Source: Noviherbaspirillum soli (GTDB lineage Bacteria > Pseudomonadota > Gammaproteobacteria > Burkholderiales > Burkholderiaceae_D). Taken from it: a stretch of DNA of 64,000 nt. Positions 17,686 through 28,046 of the stretch are shown here, in pieces. Position numbers and translations under genes: made by a program. How positions within the stretch are numbered: the first letter of the stretch is position 1; each line of letters opens with the position of its first letter. Under the pieces are notes generated by a model that was given only the letters and a program-made list of their open reading frames with translations, had not been told where the DNA came from and ran no database searches. Location: positions 22,598 to 86,597 of the forward strand of contig NZ_JACYOX010000027.1 of NCBI RefSeq assembly GCF_015352955.1. Reading direction: 5' to 3'.

Positions 17686-18129
17686 ATGGACCGCATGCAA
17701 GTCACCAGCAAGATACTCGCCGCCAAAGTCAGGAAAGGCCTGCAATGGCGCGACATCGCCACCCGCATAGGCCAGAGCAAGGAGTGGACCACGGCGGCCT
17801 GCCTGGGCCAGATGACTTTCACACAGGCCCAGGCCGCGGCGGCCCAGGACCTGTTCGAACTGAGCGACGAGGAAACCGCCTGGCTGCAGATCGTGCCGTA
17901 CAAGGGATCGCTGGCCACCGCGGTGCCGACCGATCCGCTGATCTACCGCTGGTATGAAATCGTGAATGTCTACGGCAGCACCATCAAGGAACTGATCCAC
18001 GAGGAATTCGGTGACGGCATCATGAGCGCCATCGACTTCTCCATGGATATCCAGCGGCAGGAAGATCCCAAGGGCGACCGTGTCAACGTGGTCCTGTCCG
18101 GCAAGTTCCTGCCTTACAAGACTTACTGA
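17686..18129 (+). CDS. cynS: Cyanate hydratase (cyanase)
   Basis: 147 residues, the standard length. Cyanase converts cyanate and bicarbonate to ammonia and CO2 through carbamate and works as a cytosolic decamer. The N-terminal helix-turn-helix-like domain (WRDIATRIGQSKEWTTAACL) is followed by the catalytic domain with Arg88, Glu91 (PLIYRWYEIV) and Ser114 (DGIMSAIDF), the complete triad. ATG 17686 has CAGGAG just upstream. No carbonic anhydrase (cynT) or cyanate transporter is adjacent. Its stop overlaps the convergent 2-hydroxyacid dehydrogenase gene by seven bases. Confidence 0.95.
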   Translation: MDRMQVTSKILAAKVRKGLQWRDIATRIGQSKEWTTAACLGQMTFTQAQAAAAQDLFELSDEETAWLQIVPYKGSLATAVPTDPLIYRWYEIVNVYGSTIKELIHEEFGDGIMSAIDFSMDIQRQEDPKGDRVNVVLSGKFLPYKTY

Positions 18130-19133
18130 GCCGGCCCGGAAGCCTTGCCTTCGAGCGCTTCCGGATTGAGCACATTTTTCGGCTCACCCCTGGCGAAATC
18201 GACGATGTTCTGGAACGCTGCGCCGAAATACAGTTCGTAGCCATCCTTTTCCACATAGCCCAGGTGCGGCGTGGCCAGCACGTTCTCCATGCGCAGCAGC
18301 GGGGAATCGGGCGGCAGCGGCTCCTGTTCGAACACATCGATCGCGGCCTGGCCCGGGCGGCCCTGGATCAGCGCCGCTTCCAGCGCGCCGGGCGCTATCA
18401 GCTCGGCCCGGCTGGTATTGACCAGGATGGCCGTCGGCTTCATCGCGGCCAGGTCGGCTGCCTGCACGATGCCGCGGGTGGCGTCGTTCAGGCGCAGATG
18501 CAATGTCAGCACGTCCGACTGCGCAAAGAATTCCTCCCTGCTGGCCGCCGCGCCGTGGCCGTCCTGGCGCGCCGCCTCCAGACTGGGCGCGCGCCCCCAG
18601 ACCAGCACATTCATGCCGAATGCCTTTGCGTACGAGGCCATCTTGCGGCCGATCTTGCCGTAGCCCCAGATGCCCAGCGTTCTGCCCTTCAACACCACGC
18701 CAAGCCGGTTATGCTGCGGCGCCAGCGAGGCGGTCTGCCAGAGTCCCTGCTTCAGGTTCGCACTGTACTGGGTGATGCGGCGGCTGGCTGCCATCACCAG
18801 CGCCCAGGTCAGCTCGGCCGGCGCGGTGGGATCGCCGCTGCCTTCGACGATGGTCACGCCGCGCGCCGTTGCGGCGGCCACGTCCACATGGCCGCTGACC
18901 TTGCCGGTCTGCGAAATGAGCTTCAGGCTGGGCAGTTTTTCCAGTAATGCCCTGGGAATTAAGGTGCGTTCCCGGATCAGCACCAGGGCGTCATACGGCG
19001 CCAGCCGTATCGCCAGCTGCCCGACGCCGCGCGCGCTGTTGTTGAACACCTTGACCTCATGGCCGTCCAGCAGACGGAAACAATCGAGCTGTCGGACGGC
19101 GTCCTGGTAATCATCGAGAATCGCAATTTTCAT
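18123..19133 (-). CDS. D-2-hydroxyacid dehydrogenase family protein
   Basis: 336 residues, NAD-dependent, of the D-isomer-specific 2-hydroxyacid dehydrogenase family (phosphoglycerate, hydroxypyruvate and formate dehydrogenase relatives). The Rossmann motif is GIWGYGKIGRKMA; the catalytic set is Arg in VNTSRAELI, Glu in EQEPLPPDSP and His in ATPHLGYVEKD. Substrate not determined. The start ATG 19133 (MKIAILDDYQ) has AGGAA seven bases upstream; the longer frame to 19241 is not supported. It converges on cynS with a seven-base overlap. Confidence 0.85.
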   Translation of the reverse strand: MKIAILDDYQDAVRQLDCFRLLDGHEVKVFNNSARGVGQLAIRLAPYDALVLIRERTLIPRALLEKLPSLKLISQTGKVSGHVDVAAATARGVTIVEGSGDPTAPAELTWALVMAASRRITQYSANLKQGLWQTASLAPQHNRLGVVLKGRTLGIWGYGKIGRKMASYAKAFGMNVLVWGRAPSLEAARQDGHGAAASREEFFAQSDVLTLHLRLNDATRGIVQAADLAAMKPTAILVNTSRAELIAPGALEAALIQGRPGQAAIDVFEQEPLPPDSPLLRMENVLATPHLGYVEKDGYELYFGAAFQNIVDFARGEPKNVLNPEALEGKASGPAQ

Positions 19134-19345
19134 CAAGAATTCCTGGAAATCGGGGAGTGCATTGGTAGGGAAAGAATTGTTTCGCGGGAAATGATAGCCC
19201 GCCTTCCCCGAGAATGCAGAAGACGACCAAAAATGGCGCATTGCAGCAATTTCCCGAATAAAATTCTTCGATAAAACAATATGTTATCCCTTAATAGCCT
19301 ACTATTTCAGTCGGCTACTATTTCCTCCAAACTTGTGTTTGGTCA

Positions 19346-19375
19346 TTGGATTTGCAAAAAAGACAGGTGTACAAT
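19346..19375 (+). promoter_or_regulatory. Probable sigma-70 promoter of pckG
   Basis: TTGGAT (19346-19351) and TACAAT (19370-19375) with an 18-base spacer. It would give a leader of about 180 bases before the pckG ATG. The leader contains GC-rich inverted repeats and a T8 tract close to the ribosome binding site, so control inside the leader is possible. The rest of the 428-base gap from 19134 shows no gene. Confidence 0.45.
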
Positions 19376-19561
19376 CACCCACCATTTTGAGCAAGAGTCC
19401 GCTTTTCACCCTTGAGCCTGGCGCTGTCATTTAGCGCGGGCGGCGCGGCAGATTGCCAGCGTTTCGACAAGACCGCCGTGGCGCGCCTTACTGCGCCAGC
19501 AACAGCGACGATCCTGCCGTGCCGGGACAGATTTTTTTTATTGGCATTGGAGGTAGTACTC

Positions 19562-21421
<1,860 letters not shown>

Positions 21422-21494
21422 AGAACGCAGGTAAAGGCGCAGCGGAGTTGTTTGGCAGGCGGTTAAGCGCCTGCTGAAGCGATCCCGCGGCAGA

Positions 21495-21580
21495 CTATGC
21501 GCCAGGGAAAGTCCTGGTGAACCAAAGGTGGGAAGAGGAGACACACAAGCGCGGCAGGGAAACCTGACCGCGCTTTTTAT
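21495..21580 (+). ncRNA. Candidate small RNA with SD-like core and terminator
   Basis: Between pckG and the SinR-like gene: a small hairpin (CCAGG...CCTGG near 21503-21517), then the purine core GTGGGAAGAGGAGACA (21528-21543), then an intrinsic terminator with an 8-bp stem (21547-21554 with 21568-21575) and a T run. The same 16-base core, with one change, recurs at 29282-29297. A strong SD-like core before a terminator is the layout I associate with the 'betaproteobacteria toxic small RNA' family; membership is a guess. It could instead just be the pckG 3' end. Confidence 0.4.
21547..21580 (+). terminator. Intrinsic terminator between pckG and the SinR-like gene
   Basis: AAGCGCGG (21547-21554) pairs with CCGCGCTT (21568-21575), partly extended inside the loop by CAGG/CCTG, and is followed by TTT and an A/T-rich stretch. 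It ends pckG or the candidate small RNA. Another stem (GCAGGCG/CGCCTGC, 21455-21461 with 21468-21474) lies closer to the pckG stop. Confidence 0.75.
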
Positions 21581-21600
21581 TTCTCCTGCCAGGAATCCCC

Positions 21601-21861
21601 ATGGCCGTTCTCATCATTGTCTATGACCTCAGCCCGGTTGGCGCTTCCTACTATGATCTGGTCGCCGCGATCAAAAAATTCCCTTGGGCGAAGCTGTCTG
21701 GAAGCAGTTATGCAATTTCAACCAGCCTCTCGCCGCAAACGGTACTGAACCAGTTGCGTTCGCTGATGGATAGTTCAAGCAACCTTTATGTCATTACAGC
21801 GAACAAGCCATTTGCTGGCTACGGCCCGGAAGCCGTCAACAAATGGCTACGGCAAATCTGA
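21601..21861 (+). CDS. SinR-family protein with Cas2-like fold (predicted)
   Basis: 86 residues: MAVLIIVYDLSPVGASYYDL, then VAAIKKFPWAKLSGSSYAIS, a short strand-helix part and SNLYVITANKPFAGYGPEAV. The pattern (beta-strand ending in YDL, helix, a strand carrying a Ser/Trp motif, 'lyVI') is that of proteins labelled SinR family, which share the ferredoxin-like fold of Cas2/VapD. No Cas1, repeats or toxin partner is near, so it is a stand-alone protein of unknown role. It starts 20 bases after a terminator and has AGGAA before the ATG. Confidence 0.6.
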   Translation: MAVLIIVYDLSPVGASYYDLVAAIKKFPWAKLSGSSYAISTSLSPQTVLNQLRSLMDSSSNLYVITANKPFAGYGPEAVNKWLRQI

Positions 21862-22238
21862 TCGGTCCTGACAACCCATGAGTAGCGAGGTTTGCAAGCG
21901 TCTGGCAAAACGAGCGTAGTAGTCGGCTGCCGGGCGTGGCGGCGTAAACGGTAAGAGCAGTACGACAAGCCGGCGCAACGACACCGGTGGCATCTTGTTG
22001 AGCGCCGAGTGTTTGGCACGATGGTAAAACAGGCTGCAGCAACCAATATCGATCAGATTGACAAGGTGCTGCCAAAACCCATCACCGAACCGGGCCTAAA
22101 TATATTCGGGTAAATTCTCGTCACTTTTAGCGGATAATTCCGTCCCCGTATCGTGCAGGGACGGTAGCCATAGTGCAATTAGCTGGTTTGAAAGCAGCCT
22201 GTTCCGTATAAAACCAAGCCGCCTTTACTGGAGCCATC
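21862..22238. other. Gap with a possible gene remnant on the minus strand
   Basis: 377 bases. On the minus strand a stop-to-stop frame of about 80 codons reads FWQHLVNLIDIGCCSLFYHR, continuing with RRLVVLLLPFTPPRPAADYY; it ends with a stop at about 21858 and has no convincing start. It may be the C-terminal scrap of a lost gene, or chance. The last 30 bases carry the ribosome binding site of the next gene. Nothing else is seen. Confidence 0.25.
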
Positions 22239-22478
22239 ATGTACATGATTTACTGGACCGAAATAACAGGCGATACCCGCAATCCTTATCAGGAATTGTT
22301 TTCCCAAGCCGATTTGCGTGCTGCACTGCAATTCATGGAAAAACTAAGGCAGAGGCAGCGTGCCGGAGAGCCCGTGTGCTTTGTCGTCATGTCTTCGGAA
22401 AATCCGGATTCGGTCGGACATGCTGGCGCAGCCGATCCGCATCCGGACTACAAATGGATGAAAAGAAGAAAACAGTAG
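22239..22478 (+). CDS. Conserved-looking small hypothetical protein
   Basis: 79 residues: MYMIYWTEITGDTRNPYQEL, a helix with LRAALQFMEKLRQRQRAGEP, a strand CFVVMSSENPDSVG and a tail DYKWMKRRKQ. I recall similar small proteins (…YW/TE…, FMExLRxRQRAGE, SENPDSVG, PDYxWKKRR) as widespread in Burkholderiales, always without assigned function. GGAG lies eight bases before the ATG. Its stop is 36 bases from the stop of the convergent haemagglutinin-like gene. Confidence 0.6.
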   Translation: MYMIYWTEITGDTRNPYQELFSQADLRAALQFMEKLRQRQRAGEPVCFVVMSSENPDSVGHAGAADPHPDYKWMKRRKQ

Positions 22479-22514
22479 CAAATCACTGGCAAGAGTGGAA
22501 CGCTTGGTATTTCC

Positions 22515-25500
22515 TTATTGTGTTATTTCTTCGGGCAGGTGTATTCCGCCATCCTGTAAAGTAAGGCTGACAGCATCTTTGCTTTTTCTTGCTTTTATCA
22601 GCTTTCTATATTCTTCATCCTTGTCTACGTTGGTCAAGACAAGAAATTCGCCCGATTTACCATATTTATTACCTGGTCTGGTGCCAGGGGATGGGACGCC
22701 CGAATTGTTTTTATTACCGGCATTGGGCTTACTGGGATCATTTCCACTGTTTGCGCCATTTCCGGCTAAACCATTATTGCCATTTCCGTCTCCGCTTGTC
22801 CCTCTACCCGCCGAACCCCCGGAGAAGCCCCCAGAAGGATTCGAAACCGGCAAATTTGGATTCTCGGCAGGTTTGGCTGGGTCGACTTGCGGGGACGTTG
22901 GCGTGGGATTTGGATTATTGGGTGGATTGGATGTCGTATCTCCCGGATCCGAAGTGGGCTGTTTTTCCCAAATCGAACCGCTGGCATTTGATTTAACAAC
23001 TTTATAGTTATTGGTGACATCTTTGCCTTTGGCATCTTTAATCTGGAAATTCGCGACCTGCAAAGTACGATTACCAGTTGCGTTTGAATCAAATATTTGT
23101 TGCGCACTCATGACATCGCCTCCCGCCAGACCCATGTTGCGGTCGTCGTAAATTTTGGAAACCTGAGGTGCGAAAGACGAATTAACCGATCCATCGAATT
23201 GCTTTGATTCGGCAACTGCCTCAACGATCAGTGGTCGGGCATCAACACTCATTGAAATTGCCTGTTCGACATTTGGATTTTTAAGATAATAACCTTGCTG
23301 ATCGGACCAGAAACGTTTTGTATTTTGGTAAGAAACATTACCTACATCAGTGATGCCATTGAAATTAGGGTCTGATGTGGAATACAAATGCAGCGAATTG
23401 GAAGCGTTTGCGTCAGAGTAAAATAATCTCGGCTGCAAATCGAAAGTTGCGCCGTCATAAACCTTTGCTACATTCGTATCGACCGAGAACACGTCTAAAG
23501 GCTTGAGAAACGACTTCAGCAAAGGAAATGTATATCCATCGTAGCGCGTCCAAGCAGCATCAAAATCAAAATTCAATGTAGCATTTTTCAGTTCCGCGGC
23601 GGTTAAATAGCCGTTTTCCGCATAACCGCCAGCACTTTCTGGATTAGAAGCAATTGCACCTGCTTTTCCAGTTCCATCCGTAGTCCAGTAGGAATTGGTA
23701 ACTTTTCCGCTGTTCATGCCCGTAATGCCATTTCTGCTGTTGTACCATATGGCATAAACACTATCGATTTTTCCCGCGTTTGTTCCTGCAATGCCGCCTA
23801 TCCCTGAGTTAAGGAATGACCCGGCGACTGTGGCAAGGCTGTAGGCATTCTTGATCTCGCCCATGGATGTATTTTTCCCAACAATTCCTCCTACGGAGTT
23901 AGGAGAGATTTCCGAGTATCCAGGCTTGACATTGTTTGATACACGACCTGTCACATAAACATTGTGTATATTTCCATTGTTATAACCCGCCAGCGCGCCT
24001 ACCGAATCATTACCCGTGATGTTGACATTAACGAGGCCAAGATTCTTGATTTCGCCACTGGAGGAGGAAAATAGGCCAACCCTGCTTCCGATGGGCCGGT
24101 TTATATACAAGTTTGATATGACATGATTCAATCCATCCATTTTTCCGATGAACTGATTAACGCCATTGAAAGCCAATGGAATAAATCCAGTGTTGTAATC
24201 CCATATATTCCGTGGCAGATTTCCAGGTCCTTGATTCCAGTTGGCTGTCTCCGCCGCATCAATATCACGGCCAAGGGCATAATTTCCCGAAAGATTTTCG
24301 TTTACCTTTTGTAGCTGGTCCACATTATTCACCAGCATCCACAAGCTATAAGGGCTTGTAATGAAATTGTTATAAATCGTTGTATTTTTATAATTCTCGA
24401 CGTTCGTGTAAATATCGATGGTGCCATTACCGCTGGCACCGATTTTTCCAGCCTGTCCAAATGAAAGCACGCCGCTGCCGGTACCGTTGAGGTCTGTACG
24501 AATCAGCAGGCCGCCAGTACCTACATTTACCGGGGCGTTGATCAGCACATTTTTCTCCGCTTCCAAAGTCAGCTTGTTTTGTCCAGTAGATAAAATCGTA
24601 TTGTCGACGATGAGACCTCCGGTGTCTGCCTGGCTGTTCGCACGGACGCTCACTGTGATATTGCTTGATGATAAATTTCTATTGAGTGCTTCGGTGTGAA
24701 TCTCGCCTGCGTGATTACCGACACGCCCGCTAGCGGTCCTGATTGTCCAGAGACCAGTTCGCCCATTGATTGCATGTGTTGTGATAACGGCAGCAGCGTC
24801 TGCGGATACATGTGCGGCGGACGTATTGATTGTTCCACCCTTACCTTCTGTAGCGGATGCGTCCAGAGTGCCTCCGAGATTGACCCTGCCGCGGCGAACG
24901 TCAGCGAACAATTCTATTTTTCCGCTGCTATTTCTTAACGTTTTTGCCTCGATAATGCCGGTATTATTAACGACCGCGCTTTTCGTTAAATCATCCAGGC
25001 CAATTGCTTCAAGCGAAATCGTACCGCCAGCTGCCTTGATATTTCCTGCATTCTCCACTATGGCATTAGCAGTTTCCTTGTCGATTGTATAACCGATGAG
25101 GGAATTCTTGGCAAAGTACAGAGCTATCTGGTTTCCCGCGCCCATTAATACCCGGCCTGCTGACGCTTTAATGTCGCCGTTGTTTCTCACTTCATCGGAA
25201 AGAAAGACAATATAACCTCCTTCCGAGGCGATGATGGATCCAGAATTCTTTACCGAGCTTGCTGGTCCATTGGAAAGCTTGGAAAACTGGAAATTTCCAG
25301 CCATGAAGTCTTTATCCGATATTCCCAAGGTACTGGCAACAATTCCTCCCGTATTAACTTCGGCCTTTTCACCGAATAGCACGCCATTGGGGTTAATCAC
25401 GAATACCTGCCCATTGGCATTTATTTTTCCGTTGATCAAGCTGGAATTAAGTCCGGTTATACGGTTAAGTATCAATGATGAACTGGATGGTTGGATGAAA

Positions 25501-25766
25501 TTGACTGTTTCGCCCGGCTGGATGCCAAATTGCTGCCAATTTATGATGGCTCTGCCAGTTGTTTGTCTCACATCCATGGAACGTTCGTTATTGACGATTT
25601 CAACGGAACCTGATGCAATCGATGGCCCTTGGGGCAAGGCTTTTGCGTTTGAAGAATAAATACATGCGATGGCAAGGCTGATTGTCATTTTTAAAATTTC
25701 GCGCCCCCTGGTTTTTTTTATTTTTTCGAAAGGATTTTTTTCCAGCAAGCATTTCTTTTTCATCAT
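22515..25766 (-). CDS. Filamentous-haemagglutinin-like secreted protein (TpsA type)
   Basis: 1083 residues. An extended, very basic signal region (MMKKKCLLEKNPFEKIKKTR then a hydrophobic core ending SNAKA) is followed by the TPS/haemagglutination-activity domain (about 50-170: INWQQFGIQPGETVNF, NPNGVLFGEKAEVNTGGI). Then come a beta-helical stalk, GLUG-like repeats (VGALAGYNNGNIHNVYVTGR, VGGIVGKNTSMGEIKNAYSL, IGGIAGTNAGKIDSVYA), YDG-type repeats (AKVYDGATFD, SKQFDGSVNS) and a Pro/Asn/Gly-rich tail. Expected to be exported by a two-partner (TpsB) pore, but none is in the window. ATG 25766 has GAGGAG just upstream. Its AT content is far above that of its neighbours, a sign of transfer. Confidence 0.85.
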   Translation of the reverse strand: MMKKKCLLEKNPFEKIKKTRGREILKMTISLAIACIYSSNAKALPQGPSIASGSVEIVNNERSMDVRQTTGRAIINWQQFGIQPGETVNFIQPSSSSLILNRITGLNSSLINGKINANGQVFVINPNGVLFGEKAEVNTGGIVASTLGISDKDFMAGNFQFSKLSNGPASSVKNSGSIIASEGGYIVFLSDEVRNNGDIKASAGRVLMGAGNQIALYFAKNSLIGYTIDKETANAIVENAGNIKAAGGTISLEAIGLDDLTKSAVVNNTGIIEAKTLRNSSGKIELFADVRRGRVNLGGTLDASATEGKGGTINTSAAHVSADAAAVITTHAINGRTGLWTIRTASGRVGNHAGEIHTEALNRNLSSSNITVSVRANSQADTGGLIVDNTILSTGQNKLTLEAEKNVLINAPVNVGTGGLLIRTDLNGTGSGVLSFGQAGKIGASGNGTIDIYTNVENYKNTTIYNNFITSPYSLWMLVNNVDQLQKVNENLSGNYALGRDIDAAETANWNQGPGNLPRNIWDYNTGFIPLAFNGVNQFIGKMDGLNHVISNLYINRPIGSRVGLFSSSSGEIKNLGLVNVNITGNDSVGALAGYNNGNIHNVYVTGRVSNNVKPGYSEISPNSVGGIVGKNTSMGEIKNAYSLATVAGSFLNSGIGGIAGTNAGKIDSVYAIWYNSRNGITGMNSGKVTNSYWTTDGTGKAGAIASNPESAGGYAENGYLTAAELKNATLNFDFDAAWTRYDGYTFPLLKSFLKPLDVFSVDTNVAKVYDGATFDLQPRLFYSDANASNSLHLYSTSDPNFNGITDVGNVSYQNTKRFWSDQQGYYLKNPNVEQAISMSVDARPLIVEAVAESKQFDGSVNSSFAPQVSKIYDDRNMGLAGGDVMSAQQIFDSNATGNRTLQVANFQIKDAKGKDVTNNYKVVKSNASGSIWEKQPTSDPGDTTSNPPNNPNPTPTSPQVDPAKPAENPNLPVSNPSGGFSGGSAGRGTSGDGNGNNGLAGNGANSGNDPSKPNAGNKNNSGVPSPGTRPGNKYGKSGEFLVLTNVDKDEEYRKLIKARKSKDAVSLTLQDGGIHLPEEITQ

Positions 25767-25885
25767 GCTTCTCCTCAATAAGATCCCGGACGACAAAACC
25801 GGTATTCGTCCGAATTTAAGTTCTTACTGATGAGGCATGAATAATGATTAGCTTTAAAAAACTTAAAACATCTTTCTTAGAACGT

Positions 25886-25929
25886 TTGATCGATCAATGA
25901 ATATTGATATTCCGATCATCGTTTATACT
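25886..25929 (+). promoter_or_regulatory. Palindrome and candidate -10 element upstream of the formaldehyde dehydrogenase gene
   Basis: The AT-rich divergent region (25767-25980) between the haemagglutinin-like gene and the adhC-type gene contains the perfect 12-base palindrome TTGATCGATCAA (25886-25897) and TATACT (25924-25929), 51 bases before the ATG. The palindrome could be an operator for a formaldehyde-responsive or other regulator; no regulator gene is adjacent. No good -35 at standard spacing is seen. Confidence 0.35.
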
Positions 25930-25980
25930 GGCTGCTTTTACGTACGACAAACCCGATATCGTCATTACAAGGGATCATAA

Positions 25981-27087
25981 ATGAAGACAAAAGCAGCAGT
26001 TGCCTGGAAAGCCGGCGCGCCATTGACCATCCAGGACGTTGATCTTCAAGGCCCGAAAGCGGGCGAAGTGCTGATCGAGGTGAAGGCCACCGGTATCTGC
26101 CATACCGACTACTACACCTTGTCAGGCGCCGATCCTGAAGGAATTTTTCCATCGATTCTCGGGCATGAGGGCGCGGGGATCGTGGTCGACGTTGGGCCGG
26201 ACGTGAAATCGCTGCGGCCGGGTGACCACGTGATTCCGCTGTACACGCCGGAATGCCGCCAGTGCAAATTCTGCCTTTCGCAGAAAACCAATCTCTGCCA
26301 GGCGATACGCGCCACGCAGGGACAAGGACTGATGCCGGATGCGACCTCACGGTTTTCCATCGACGGCAAACCGGTTTTCCACTATATGGGCACCTCGACC
26401 TTTGCCAACCACATCGTCGTGCCGGAAATTGCCGTCGCAAAAATCAGGTCGGATGCGCCATTCGACAAGGTCTGCTACATCGGCTGCGGCGTGACCACCG
26501 GCGTGGGCGCGGTGCTCTTTACGGCCAAGGTGGAGGCGGGCGCGAACGTGGTGGTGTTCGGCCTGGGCGGCATTGGCCTGAACGTGATTCAGGCGGCGAA
26601 AATGGTTGGCGCGAACAAGATCATTGGCGTCGACATCAACCCGGACCGGGAAGCCATGGCGCGCAAATTCGGCATGACGCATTTCGTCAATCCCAAGGAG
26701 GTCGGGAACGTCGTCGATCACATCATCGAGCTTACCGACGGCGGTGCCGACTATTCCTTCGAATGCATAGGCAATACGACTACCATGCGGCAGTCGCTGG
26801 AGTGCTGTCACAAGGGCTGGGGCCAGTCCATTATCATCGGCGTGGCGGCGGCGGGCGAGGAAATCAGCACCCGGCCATTCCAGCTGGTGACGGGCAGGGT
26901 GTGGAAGGGCTCCGCTTTTGGCGGCGCGCGTGGGCGTACCGATGTGCCGAAAATCGTGGATTGGTATATGGAAGGCAAGCTCAACATTGACGACCTGATC
27001 ACCCATACCTTGTCGCTGGACCGGATCAACGAAGGCTTCGATCTGATGAAACGGGGTGAATCGATCCGTTCCGTGGTTCTTTACTGA
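25981..27087 (+). CDS. frmA: S-(hydroxymethyl)glutathione dehydrogenase / class III alcohol dehydrogenase
   Basis: 368 residues. Oxidises S-hydroxymethylglutathione (formaldehyde adduct) with NAD, and acts in S-nitrosoglutathione reduction. Catalytic zinc ligands: Cys in GICHTDYYTLSG, the GHEGAG His-Glu, and Cys in IGCGVTTG. The structural zinc loop CRQCKFCLSQKTNLC has all four Cys. Nucleotide fold: VFGLGGIGLNVIQ. AAGGGA precedes the ATG. The usual partner, S-formylglutathione hydrolase, is not next to it; a pseudouridine synthase follows after 52 bases. Confidence 0.95.
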   Translation: MKTKAAVAWKAGAPLTIQDVDLQGPKAGEVLIEVKATGICHTDYYTLSGADPEGIFPSILGHEGAGIVVDVGPDVKSLRPGDHVIPLYTPECRQCKFCLSQKTNLCQAIRATQGQGLMPDATSRFSIDGKPVFHYMGTSTFANHIVVPEIAVAKIRSDAPFDKVCYIGCGVTTGVGAVLFTAKVEAGANVVVFGLGGIGLNVIQAAKMVGANKIIGVDINPDREAMARKFGMTHFVNPKEVGNVVDHIIELTDGGADYSFECIGNTTTMRQSLECCHKGWGQSIIIGVAAAGEEISTRPFQLVTGRVWKGSAFGGARGRTDVPKIVDWYMEGKLNIDDLITHTLSLDRINEGFDLMKRGESIRSVVLY

Positions 27088-27139
27088 ACATGACCGATTG
27101 CACGGGTCATCGGCCAGCGGCAATCAGGGCAGACATGCC

Positions 27140-28018
27140 ATGACGCTACCGATGCGCGACGGCGTGGCGCCCAGCTTTGTCATTTTGCCGGCAGGGTGCA
27201 ATGGCACCTTGCTCGACTTCCTGACGCAGCAGTTTCCAGCAATTTCCCGCGCGGTCTGGCAAAGCCGGCTGGCTCGTGGCGAGGTGGTGGACGACCGCGG
27301 CAGGGCCATGCAAGCCGACACGGCCTGCCGGCAGAATGCCAAGATCTTTTACTATCGCGAGCTGCCGCCGGAAACCCCGATTCCGTTCGAGGAAACCATA
27401 TTGCATGTGGATGCGCACCTGCTGGTGGTCGACAAGCCGCACTTCCTGCCGGTGACGCCCACCGGACGATTTCTACAGGAGACCTTGCTGGTGCGGTTGA
27501 GGCGCAAGACCGGGCTGGCCCATCTGTCGCCCATCCACCGGCTGGACCGGGAAACCGCGGGCGTGATGCTGTTTTCAGTCGATCCGGCCAGCCGCGGGAA
27601 ATACCAGTCGCTATTTCAGCAAAGGGCTGTCAGCAAGATGTATGAAGCCCTCGCCGACCCGCTGCATGATGTTGACTTTCCATTGACCTACCGCAGCCGC
27701 ATGGTGGATGGCACGCCTTTTTTCCGGATGCAGGAAGTGCCTGGCGTGCCGAATTCGGAAACCGTGATCACGCCGATTGAAACCCGCGGCGCCCATGTGC
27801 TGTATCGCCTGGAGCCGCTGACCGGCCGCAAACACCAGCTAAGGCTGCATATGGCCAGCCTGGGTATCCCCATCGTCAATGATGCGTTTTATCCGCAGGC
27901 CTTGCCATGCAAGGCGGACGATGTGTCTTCACCCTTGAAGCTGTTGTCCCGCTCGGTGCGCTTCATTGACCCGCTAAGTGGCGAAGCACGGCATTTCGCC
28001 AGTCGCATGACGCTGTAG
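27140..28018 (+). CDS. RluA-family pseudouridine synthase
   Basis: 292 residues. The signature HRLDRETAGVMLFS contains the catalytic Asp, and LEPLTGRKHQLRLHMA is the second conserved motif. The N-terminal part (FPAISRAVWQSRLARGEVVD) is S4-like. The exact RNA position (23S rRNA or tRNA, RluA/RluC-like) cannot be assigned. ATG 27140 (MTLPMRDG) is chosen; a frame opening at 27056 overlaps the frmA gene end. It is followed 28 bases later by an MFS gene on the same strand. Confidence 0.85.
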   Translation: MTLPMRDGVAPSFVILPAGCNGTLLDFLTQQFPAISRAVWQSRLARGEVVDDRGRAMQADTACRQNAKIFYYRELPPETPIPFEETILHVDAHLLVVDKPHFLPVTPTGRFLQETLLVRLRRKTGLAHLSPIHRLDRETAGVMLFSVDPASRGKYQSLFQQRAVSKMYEALADPLHDVDFPLTYRSRMVDGTPFFRMQEVPGVPNSETVITPIETRGAHVLYRLEPLTGRKHQLRLHMASLGIPIVNDAFYPQALPCKADDVSSPLKLLSRSVRFIDPLSGEARHFASRMTL

Positions 28019-28046
28019 GACTGCAGAACTTCCACCGTCTGACTTT

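Noticed and set aside
21455..21474. Inverted repeat after pckG as an attachment or recombination site
   Set aside because: A short GC stem in a 3' region is better explained as an RNA stem.
21601..21861. Cas2 of a CRISPR system
   Set aside because: No repeats, Cas1 or effector genes nearby; the length and sequence fit SinR-family proteins.
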